Position numbers and translations under genes: made by a program
IMG/VR virus record: IMGVR_UViG_3300023443_000078
Location: 1 to 45,867 of that record
DNA from: a virus
DNA: 45,867 nucleotides
Strand: one strand, 5' to 3'
Part shown: positions 34,514-40,425 of the stretch, in pieces
How the letters are laid out: each line of letters begins with the position of its first letter
How positions within the stretch are numbered: position 1 is the stretch's first letter
The notes under the pieces: model-generated
What the model saw: only the letters and a program-made list of their open reading frames with translations
Database searches by the model: none
What the model was told of the DNA's origin: nothing

Positions 34514-34530
34514 CCGCTTCATGCTACTAT
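34503..34530 (+). promoter_or_regulatory. Promoter TTGACG-N16-TACTAT with extended TGC
   Basis: TTGACG (34503-34508) and TACTAT (34525-34530) are 16 nt apart and the -10 is preceded by TGC (34522-34524). Predicted start near 34537. It sits before the 249-aa gene that has its own terminator, so that gene can be made as a single-gene transcript. Confidence 0.55.
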
Positions 34531-34619
34531 ATTAAACCTGATCAAATGAATCAGTAATTAAAACCAAGTAAACCAAACCATCAAAACTAACAGCGCTTAG
34601 CGCACAAGGTAAATAAATT

Positions 34620-35369
34620 ATGGACACAACTACAGAATCAGTAGAGCAGCTACAAGATACTCCTACAGAAACAGCAGCTACAGATCCTAAGCAGCGAATC
34701 ATTAATGTAGACAATCCTACAACGGAAGAAATGGTAGCTATCTGCGAAAACATTAAGGTTAACTACAATTTTTCAGTAGCGACCAAGCCAGTTAACTTTA
34801 ACTTTAAGAAGTCTAAGGATAAAATAACAGGTATCGAAACTATTCGTAATTCTGTGCAGCTTGCTATGCCTTATCCATCTATTGATGGCATCGTGCATAT
34901 TTTAGGTGAAGGCGGCAAAGGCTTAGAGCTTCTAGTAGAAGCTGTAGAAAGCGTAGTTAACGCTACAGCCCGCGACTTGCTTAATGAGGATCTTACTCTC
35001 AATGCTGCTACTTTCCCGGTTGATAAGCTCTCTTGGGAAGCTATCGCCAATATGCCTAAGGCACAACGTCGGGGCGGTGGTGTTCCCAAAGAGACTTGGG
35101 AAGCATTTGCACAGGACTATGTCGAAGTTATGCCAGGAGTTACAGGGAAATCTATCGAGCAAGTGGCTAATGCTGCTAAGATTCTCGCTGGTAAGCTCAC
35201 TGCTGTACGTACCAATGAAGCAGTACTAAATCTCTTAGTAGCTCAGTTAGCAATATACTTAGATCATTCTCCCAATGCAGCGGAATATCAAGACTGCGTA
35301 GAGTTCTTAGTGAATAAGGCTGACACTTTCCTTAATGTCTCAGAAGAGGAGTTACTAGCGAACTTGTAA
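34620..35369 (+). CDS. Codon-optimised early protein, conserved unknown
   Basis: A 249-aa protein with a Thr/Glu/Gln-rich N-terminal tail (1-35), then domains including SVQLAMPYPSIDGIVHILG, DKLSWEAIANMPKAQRRGGG and VMPGVTGKSIEQVANAAKIL, and an acidic helical end. I recall conserved unannotated phage proteins with GKSxEQVxNAAKIL and KAxRRGGGxPKExW. All six Arg codons are CGN; 11 of 13 Ile codons are ATC/ATT, as in the capsid gene and unlike its AGA/ATA-rich neighbours. With a private promoter and terminator this predicts very high early expression: possibly a DNA-coating, ssDNA-binding or host-inhibiting protein, an inference. Confidence 0.7.
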   Translation: MDTTTESVEQLQDTPTETAATDPKQRIINVDNPTTEEMVAICENIKVNYNFSVATKPVNFNFKKSKDKITGIETIRNSVQLAMPYPSIDGIVHILGEGGKGLELLVEAVESVVNATARDLLNEDLTLNAATFPVDKLSWEAIANMPKAQRRGGGVPKETWEAFAQDYVEVMPGVTGKSIEQVANAAKILAGKLTAVRTNEAVLNLLVAQLAIYLDHSPNAAEYQDCVEFLVNKADTFLNVSEEELLANL

Positions 35370-35427
35370 AGACGCTTAGGAATCTAATAAATCATAACCC
35401 AATAACTCTATAATACATTCGCCCTTT

Positions 35428-35465
35428 ACTCCTAGCTTTCCCCACAAGAAGCTAGGAGTCTTTTT
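35428..35465 (+). terminator. Strong rho-independent terminator
   Basis: ACTCCTAGCTT (35428-35438) pairs with AAGCTAGGAGT (35449-35459), loop 10 nt, then CTTTTT. It lies 59 nt after the 249-aa gene and ends that transcript. Confidence 0.9.
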
Positions 35466-35469
35466 ATAA

Positions 35470-35551
35470 AATCCTTCTACCTCTCTCGCAAGCGTATGAT
35501 ATACAGCAAGTTAGAGGAACTAGGCGCTTATAGCGCTGCCTTAGAAGGATT
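35470..35551 (+). ncRNA. Candidate structured RNA, three-way junction
   Basis: Between the terminator and the next gene. P1 AATCCTTCTA (35470-35479) pairs with TAGAAGGATT (35542-35551). P2 CCTCT (35480-35484) pairs with AGAGG (35513-35517), capped by GTAT-GAT-ATAC (35494-35504). P3 AGGC (35522-35525) pairs with GCCT (35538-35541) and holds GCT-TAT-AGC. Only four junction bases (35518-35521) are unpaired. No tRNA T-loop or hammerhead core seen. Could be a leader RNA or a stand-alone small RNA. Confidence 0.45.
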
Positions 35552-35601
35552 CTATAAGAAGCGCCATGCCATCTCACCCTAACTCTAAAGAGGCAATAAG
35601 C

Positions 35602-35778
35602 ATGAGTACCCCATTACAACTAGCACTATCTGGCGTTGCAATTCTTGTCACAACAATTGCAATCGACTTTTTTATCTTATCCTTTAAAACTAAATGGCTA
35701 AATCGTGCGAATACTTTACTAAGATTTTTTAGTATCTGTGCTACAATAATTGGCACGTTACAAGCCATATGGTCTTAA
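35602..35778 (+). CDS. Small two-span membrane protein
   Basis: A 58-aa protein starting MSTPLQLALSG. I chose 35602 over 35566 because AAAGAGG lies at a good distance before it and the longer start would fall just after the RNA element. Two hydrophobic helices: about residues 5-28 (LALSGVAILVTTIAIDFFIL) and 39-57 (LLRFFSICATIIGTLQAIW), with a basic loop. Holin-like by topology, but the gene is in the early block. Function unknown. Confidence 0.55.
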   Translation: MSTPLQLALSGVAILVTTIAIDFFILSFKTKWLNRANTLLRFFSICATIIGTLQAIWS

Positions 35779-35797
35779 GAAAGGAGAACTAGCAGCT

Positions 35798-36028
35798 ATG
35801 TCATCGCTATTTAAATTTACAGTAACGATTCCACGCACTGACGGAGTAACTAAAGCAGACGCAAAAAGGTATATTATAGATGCTTTAGAGAGTCACTATG
35901 GTCAATGGACTGGTTACCAATATCAGATGGGCGAGCTGCATCCTTTTGAGGAGATAGGAAATGTAGTAGAAGAAATCAAAGTAACAGAATTACGGAAATC
36001 TAATCAGAGGAGAACTAAGCATGGCTAG
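35798..36028 (+). CDS. Small early protein, unknown
   Basis: A 76-aa protein. The start at 35798 has AAGGAG 14 nt upstream; a longer frame from 35750 would begin inside the previous gene without a ribosome site. An opening beta strand (FKFTVTIPRTDGVTKADAKR) leads to a helix, like many small dsDNA phage proteins with an LFKFTV start. Ends overlap the next ATG by eight bases. Unknown function. Confidence 0.6.
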   Translation: MSSLFKFTVTIPRTDGVTKADAKRYIIDALESHYGQWTGYQYQMGELHPFEEIGNVVEEIKVTELRKSNQRRTKHG

Positions 36029-36218
36029 CGTAGATTCAAACAGCGTAACAACCTATACCTTAAATCTATCAGAGGGAGAAGCTATGTATTTAGAAGAGCT
36101 AACACAGAATTATATGTTAGCAGAGGGTGACGATTCAGAACCTGAAAATGATAAGAAACACAGACATAATATATTCAACGCATTAAGCATAAGTATACAA
36201 CTAAAAGGGCTTGGATAA
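36021..36218 (+). CDS. Small acidic protein, unknown
   Basis: A 65-aa acidic protein (LSEGEAMYLEELTQNYMLAE, then EGDDSEPEND). GAGGAG before ATG. The stop (36216-36218) lies inside an overlapping frame that continues to 36460 without interruption. Possibly it is the first part of a longer product by a -1 frameshift (see next entry). Confidence 0.6.
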   Translation: MASVDSNSVTTYTLNLSEGEAMYLEELTQNYMLAEGDDSEPENDKKHRHNIFNALSISIQLKGLG

Positions 36219-36460
36219 TCAGAAAATACTATCCAATCTGGGAAGTAATAAAGAAAGACCATAAGGTTTCTTTAGCAGCTAATCCAGCAATGCATAAAAG
36301 AATAATACAAGCAGTAAGAAAAGAGAAAACCAAAGATGTTGGATGGAAGTATGCGCTCCAAGAAAAAGGCACTAAGTACGAATTACAAGAAAAGATAGAA
36401 GGTAGCTTAATAACCTTCTATCTAGTAGACATCTCACCAATAGATATTAACTTATTATAG
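36170..36460 (+). CDS. ORF lacking a normal start, overlapping the upstream gene
   Basis: An open frame runs from 36170 to the TAG at 36460. Its residues from about KYYPIWEVIKKDHKVSLAAN onward look like a real alpha/beta protein, but no ATG or GTG is present until 36290 (a 56-aa protein with no ribosome site). Options: a rare start (ATA/ATT near AAAAGGG at 36204-36209), a -1 frameshift near ACTAAAAGGG in the 65-aa gene, or a sequencing indel. The coding character argues against chance. Confidence 0.55.
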   Translation, partial: YIQRIKHKYTTKRAWIIRKYYPIWEVIKKDHKVSLAANPAMHKRIIQAVRKEKTKDVGWKYALQEKGTKYELQEKIEGSLITFYLVDISPIDINLL

Positions 36461-36486
36461 CACTCACACCTTAAGGACATACCCAT

Positions 36487-36768
36487 ATGAATACTGAAAG
36501 CGCACCTGATCAAGCATTTGAAGTGAGAGAGAAACTAGCATCATTACAAGCAGCTCTCTTAGAAAACACTCCCGCCATGCCTACGCTATTAAGAGATATT
36601 CACAGGACTCTTAAAGCCGACCCCGATGTAGTTACCATACTTACAGAAGAAGAGTGCTCTATTCTAGTACGTGGACTTAAGAAACAGACTGCTACTGAGA
36701 TAGCTACTAAGGCAGTAAAGAAAGGCGGAAGCAAAGCTATGTCTAAAATGACAGTAGCTGATCTTTAG
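36487..36768 (+). CDS. Conserved small phage protein
   Basis: A 93-aa protein with FEVREKLASLQAALLENTPA and LLRDIHRTLKADPDVVTILT then EEECSILVRGLKKQT, a pattern I recall from many phage genomes without function. The C-terminus is Lys-rich (TKAVKKGGSKAMSKM), as in nucleic-acid-binding tails. Unknown role. Confidence 0.65.
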   Translation: MNTESAPDQAFEVREKLASLQAALLENTPAMPTLLRDIHRTLKADPDVVTILTEEECSILVRGLKKQTATEIATKAVKKGGSKAMSKMTVADL

Positions 36769-36788
36769 TTTGTAAGGAGAGCTAACTA

Positions 36789-36965
36789 ATGAATAAGCGA
36801 ATAGTAAAACAATATACAGGCAAAGGCCCACAAGAGCATATGATCTCAATACGGCCTACTATAATTCTATTAGACGGTAAGCCAATAAAGCCAGGGAAGC
36901 ATATCATTAAACCTGGTCAGGTGTTAGATATTAAAGGCGGCGGACTAACTGTGAATTCCTGCTAG
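36789..36965 (+). CDS. Small 58-aa protein
   Basis: ATG at 36789 with AAGGAG upstream; the frame is open to the TAG at 36963-36965, one base before the next ATG. Basic and beta-rich (IVKQYTGKGPQEH; KPIKPGKHIIKPGQVLDI). Unknown function. Confidence 0.65.
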   Translation: MNKRIVKQYTGKGPQEHMISIRPTIILLDGKPIKPGKHIIKPGQVLDIKGGGLTVNSC

Positions 36966-36966
36966 C

Positions 36967-37329
36967 ATGAACCTCTCTCTTTCAGAGCGTATAGCAGAAC
37001 TAAAACTTTCCTCTCAGCCTTTCCCTCTTTCTACCTTCTTATCTATATATAATAAAGCAACATATGATTGCTCTATAAACTATATGCAAGGAGCTAGAGC
37101 TTTGCATTCTTATCTCACTTCAGATGGTAAGATACCTTTACACCTCCCGCCAACACCAGCTACCCTTAAGCTAGGTCCTATTCCTGACATACTAATAAGT
37201 TACCCTCTTATGGAACTGGTAAAGATCATAGCAGGAAGGAAGGATAAGCTTGACTTAGAGAAAGAATCAAGAGTATGTAATGCAATACTGGTTGAACTTT
37301 ATAAGGAACTATTCCCATGCCTGATATAG
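36967..37329 (+). CDS. Hypothetical early protein
   Basis: A 120-aa protein with a helical body (SERIAELKLSSQPFPLSTF, then LMELVKIIAGRKDKLDLEKE) and a Pro-rich middle (LHLPPTPATLKLGPIPD). It overlaps the nuclease gene by 13 bases, so it may act with the nuclease. Family not recognised. Confidence 0.55.
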   Translation: MNLSLSERIAELKLSSQPFPLSTFLSIYNKATYDCSINYMQGARALHSYLTSDGKIPLHLPPTPATLKLGPIPDILISYPLMELVKIIAGRKDKLDLEKESRVCNAILVELYKELFPCLI

Positions 37330-38357
37330 ATAACTTTTTAGATACCAGCTTCGCATTACAAGAAGCTGATCTTATACCCTATACAGAAGAAAGTCGTATA
37401 AAACTAGTAGAGCTAGAAGAAGGAGAGATAGACCCCCGCCTTAAACTCTTATCTCATTCCTCTCGTACAACCTTACATAAGTGTCCTAGAAAGTACCAAC
37501 TCTATCGCCTTTCCTCACAGCAGATTTCTCTAGCAGATCAGAAAGATATGGAACAAGGAGTAACTTTCGCATATGGAACAGCTGTAGGCGTAGGAGTACA
37601 GTCAGCGCTGGAAGCTAAAACAGAAGATCAAGTATACTTAGATACATTCCTAGCTTGGGACGTAGATTTATTAGATGAGAATCCCAGACAAAAGAAATCA
37701 TTTTGGCTAGCTATGTTTGCAGTACAGAAGTTCATAGCATTACGCGCCAATGGCTTCTTAGATTCATATGAATTAGTCTATTATAAGGGGAAGCCAGCGG
37801 TAGAACTAGCATTTCAAGTTCTTCTCCCTGGTGGATTTAAGTACAGAGGTTTCGTAGATGCAGTTCTTAAGCACAAGGAGTCAGGGGAAGTAATGGTTCT
37901 AGAATGTAAAACTTCTTCTGGTACAGCTAATTCTGCCACCTTTAAAAACAGCGGCCAAGCTCTTGGCTATTCAGTAGTTCTTGACATTCTATTCCCTTCC
38001 CTTTCTTCTTATACAGTACTTTACCTAGTCTATGAAACTAGAAGCATGGAGTATAAAGAGATACCCTTTGAAAAATCCTTACTCCAGCGAGCGCTATGGC
38101 TGCAAGAACTTCTTATAGATACCCAAGCAGTGGAGTTATATGAGGAGTATAAAACTTATCCTATGCATGGTGAAAGCTGCTTTGATTTCTTCAGAGAATG
38201 TGAGTATCTTTCCTTATGCACACTAAGTACTAAGAATCTAACTAAGCCCCTGACTTCTGCTGTATTAGAGGATATAGAGAACGATTCTAAGAAGTATGAT
38301 TTCACTGTAAGTTTTGAAGATCTTATCCAAGCACAGATAGCGAAAGGAGAGGAATAG
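37317..38357 (+). CDS. RecB/Cas4-like PD-(D/E)XK nuclease
   Basis: A 346-aa protein. LSHSSRTTLHKCPRKYQLYR (residues 45-64) is the standard opening of this nuclease family with an early Cys (C56). Catalytic residues: E163 in AVELAF, D181 in GFVDAV, E196 and K198 in LECKTS, and Q214 with Y218 in GQALGY. C-terminal Cys pattern CFDFFRECEYLSLC (about 289-302) with C56 suggests a 4Fe-4S cluster as in Cas4/AddB enzymes. Its role with the next recombinase is likely 5' or 3' strand resection for recombination-dependent replication. Confidence 0.8.
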   Translation: MPDIDNFLDTSFALQEADLIPYTEESRIKLVELEEGEIDPRLKLLSHSSRTTLHKCPRKYQLYRLSSQQISLADQKDMEQGVTFAYGTAVGVGVQSALEAKTEDQVYLDTFLAWDVDLLDENPRQKKSFWLAMFAVQKFIALRANGFLDSYELVYYKGKPAVELAFQVLLPGGFKYRGFVDAVLKHKESGEVMVLECKTSSGTANSATFKNSGQALGYSVVLDILFPSLSSYTVLYLVYETRSMEYKEIPFEKSLLQRALWLQELLIDTQAVELYEEYKTYPMHGESCFDFFRECEYLSLCTLSTKNLTKPLTSAVLEDIENDSKKYDFTVSFEDLIQAQIAKGEE

Positions 38358-38360
38358 ATT

Positions 38361-38546
38361 ATGACTATACGCAACTTAGGAACTGCTAGCACTTTAATAG
38401 ACTTAGCGCGGCTTATACTTTCTTTACCGGAAGATGTACAAGAATTAAAATGGTACGGTTTTGATGACGAGTCGCTGATAATTCAAGATAATTATGAAAT
38501 GTATGACCTAGGGTATATAGAGAATACATCTAAAGGAGAGGAATAG
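38361..38546 (+). CDS. Small acidic early protein
   Basis: A 61-aa acidic protein (LIDLARLILSLPEDVQELK; GFDDESLIIQDNYEMYD). It ends with the codons for KGEE and TAG, and the same 17-bp end/start sequence (AAAGGAGAGGAATAGAT) occurs at the end of the preceding nuclease gene, so its flanks look duplicated. Function unknown. Confidence 0.55.
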   Translation: MTIRNLGTASTLIDLARLILSLPEDVQELKWYGFDDESLIIQDNYEMYDLGYIENTSKGEE

Positions 38547-38548
38547 AT

Positions 38549-38638
38549 ATGATCTTTGCAATATTTTTTACAAGCCCATTCTTAATCCAACGTATGATTT
38601 TAAATGAACTATATAAGGAGATGTATGGCTATGAATAA
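38549..38638 (+). CDS. Tiny 29-aa hydrophobic protein
   Basis: ATG at 38549 after the duplicated AAAGGAGAGG ribosome site; stop at 38638. Sequence begins MIFAIFFTSPFLI, mainly hydrophobic, and overlaps the next gene by 14 bases. Could be a membrane micropeptide; low certainty. Confidence 0.4.
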   Translation: MIFAIFFTSPFLIQRMILNELYKEMYGYE

Positions 38639-38732
38639 TTTCCAGCGTAGACAAGTCTTATATGTACTCAATGTACTTCTAATTATATCTATAATAGTAA
38701 ACGTAACCAAAATATTCACAGCAGGTATATAA
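38625..38732 (+). CDS. Tiny membrane protein
   Basis: A 35-aa frame. The start at 38625 shares an exact 20-bp leader with the next gene (38741): TATATAAGGAGATGTATGGC at 38610-38629 and 38726-38745. The protein has a basic N-terminus (QRR) and one hydrophobic helix (VLYVLNVLLIISIIVNV). Likely a real single-span micropeptide. Function unknown. Confidence 0.5.
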   Translation: MAMNNFQRRQVLYVLNVLLIISIIVNVTKIFTAGI

Positions 38733-38740
38733 GGAGATGT

Positions 38741-39691
38741 ATGGCAAAACTATCAACTAAATCAGCATCAAAAACTCATAGAATACTAATCTTTGGTGGC
38801 CCTAAATCAGGCAAGTCATTATTAGCAGGAGAACTTGCAGAGTTCTATAATCTAATATGGTTTGATTTAGAGAATGGACATGAGACTCTATTCCAATTAC
38901 CTACAGAATGGCAAGAAAGAATAAATCTTATAGAGCTACCAGATACTAGATCTTATCCTATAGCTATAGAAACCTGCCTTAAGGTAATTAAAGGAAAGGT
39001 CTCTATATGTGAGGAGCACGGTAAGGTAAGTTGTATGATCTGTAAGAGAGAAAATAAAGAGTTTATAGATATAGATCTCCCACATCTAGGATCAGACTCA
39101 ATAGTAATATTCGACTCCATGACTCAGCTTACTAATAGTGCCATAGCTCACATAACTAAGAACCAACCAGATGATTATAAATTAAACTATGACGACTGGG
39201 GCCATCTTGGAAAGCTAATGGACACCTTTCTTTCTCATCTACAGCAAGCTAATTATAATGTAATTGTAATCTCACATGAAGCTGAAGCAGAAACAGAAGG
39301 AAAGAAAAAGACTCTAGTTCCAGTAGCAGGTACAAGAAACTTCTCTCGTAATGCAGCTAAGTATTTTGATCATGTAATATATGCTGAGAGAAAGAACAGA
39401 AAACATGTATTTGCTTCTTCGACTCAGTATGCAACTAATATACTTACAGGCTCTAGAACTGGAGTAGTGCTAGAACAGGAAGATAAAGCATCTTTACTGA
39501 GTATATTTAAACCAGAACTTTATGCTCCCAAGAAAAAGGAGGTACCTAAAAGTGCTAGCGCTAGCAATAACTTACTGGGCACTGCAAGGAATGGCGCTAG
39601 GGCTAATATACCTAGTAATAACACACTTAAAAAAGAAAGAGGTGAAGCGGCTCAAGATATCCTAGCCAGATTAAAGAATAGATCTAAATAA
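38741..39691 (+). CDS. Sak4-like RecA-fold single-strand annealing protein
   Basis: A 316-aa RecA-fold ATPase. Walker A GGPKSGKS at residues 19-26, WFDLENGHETL at 40-50 (typical of Sak4/AAA_24), Walker B-like VIFDSM at 122-127, and the HEAEAETEGKKKTLVPV segment before the C-terminus. An insertion with C90, H93, C98 and C101 (C-x2-H-x4-C-x2-C) may bind zinc. The tail is basic and disordered. In phages Sak4 catalyses strand annealing or exchange together with an SSB and a nuclease, and both neighbours fit. Confidence 0.8.
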   Translation: MAKLSTKSASKTHRILIFGGPKSGKSLLAGELAEFYNLIWFDLENGHETLFQLPTEWQERINLIELPDTRSYPIAIETCLKVIKGKVSICEEHGKVSCMICKRENKEFIDIDLPHLGSDSIVIFDSMTQLTNSAIAHITKNQPDDYKLNYDDWGHLGKLMDTFLSHLQQANYNVIVISHEAEAETEGKKKTLVPVAGTRNFSRNAAKYFDHVIYAERKNRKHVFASSTQYATNILTGSRTGVVLEQEDKASLLSIFKPELYAPKKKEVPKSASASNNLLGTARNGARANIPSNNTLKKERGEAAQDILARLKNRSK

Positions 39692-39748
39692 ATACACTAT
39701 ATACTATATACACTAAACTAAACTAATATACATACAGGAATACATAAC

Positions 39749-40174
39749 ATGAGCGATTTAGATACTTTACTTGACGCAACTCTTGATGATTTAGAAGATC
39801 TTCCAGAGTTTAAGCCATTCCCAGGAGGAGCACATAGAGTTTTAGCCTCTTTTGAAGCTAAAACAGTAGGCATTAAGACAGCTATAGAACTTAGTTTTAA
39901 ACTGCTAGAAACAATGGAGTTAACTAACCCTCAAGATGAGCCGTCGAAACCAGGAGATACTGCTAGTACTTTATTCTTTTTAGATAATGAATATGGTGTA
40001 GGTAATTTTAAAAGGTGTGCAAAACCATTTGCTGAAGCTCTAGCTTTTAGTACTAATAGGGAGATTGTAGAAGGAGTAAAGGAAGTTGAATGCGTGATCA
40101 TTACTTCTATCAAGAAAGATAAGAATGATCCTGATAAGAAGTACTTAAATGTTAAGGAGATTCAGGTAGTATAG
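39749..40174 (+). CDS. ssDNA-binding-like protein, Sak4 partner
   Basis: A 141-aa protein encoded 57 nt after the Sak4 gene. A short acidic N-terminus (SDLDTLLDATLDDLEDLPE) then beta-rich sequence (HRVLASFEAKTVGIKTAIEL; STLFFLDNEYGVGNFKRCAK; VECVIITSIKKDKND) consistent with an OB fold. In many phages such genes sit next to Sak4. Its transcript ends at the terminator at 40206-40240. Direct ssDNA-binding residues cannot be called by eye. Confidence 0.6.
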   Translation: MSDLDTLLDATLDDLEDLPEFKPFPGGAHRVLASFEAKTVGIKTAIELSFKLLETMELTNPQDEPSKPGDTASTLFFLDNEYGVGNFKRCAKPFAEALAFSTNREIVEGVKEVECVIITSIKKDKNDPDKKYLNVKEIQVV

Positions 40175-40205
40175 TAAGCACGCATCACGTAAAGCAGTGT
40201 GATAC

Positions 40206-40240
40206 AAGCCTACTATCTGTAAAAAGATAGTAGGCTTTTT
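40206..40240 (+). terminator. Rho-independent terminator
   Basis: AAGCCTACTATCT (40206-40218) pairs with AGATAGTAGGCTT (40225-40237), loop 6 nt, with T 40236-40240. It follows the Sak4/SSB pair, so the polymerase gene needs read-through or a new promoter. Confidence 0.9.
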
Positions 40241-40281
40241 AGGTAAAAACTTATAGGAAAATATAAGGAGCTTGCTAAGCT

Positions 40282-40425
40282 ATGAAAGATTCAAAGTATA
40301 TCTTAACTCTTCAAGTAGATAATCCCGGCGGAGTTCCTGAGATTAAGGTGCATAATAAGAGACTAAGGCAGATAGCAGCAAAACTGAAAAGGTTAGAGAA
40401 AGCTATTTTGAGAAAAACAACATGA
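40282..40425 (+). CDS. Small basic protein before the polymerase
   Basis: A 47-aa frame: ATG at 40282 with AAGGAG upstream, TGA at 40423-40425 overlapping the polymerase ATG at 40422 as ATGA. Lys/Arg-rich C-terminus (HNKRLRQIAAKLKRLEKAIL), helical. Translation is coupled to the polymerase. Function unknown. Confidence 0.6.
   Translation: MKDSKYILTLQVDNPGGVPEIKVHNKRLRQIAAKLKRLEKAILRKTT

Noticed and set aside
35409-35414. Perfect TATAAT box after the 249-aa gene
   Set aside because: No -35 match at the right distance, no TGN, and any transcript would enter the terminator hairpin within a few bases.
35470-35551. tRNA gene
   Set aside because: Helix sizes do not fit a cloverleaf and no T-loop or anticodon stem is present.
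35470-35551. Hammerhead-type ribozyme
   Set aside because: CUGAUGA and GAAA cores are absent from the junction.
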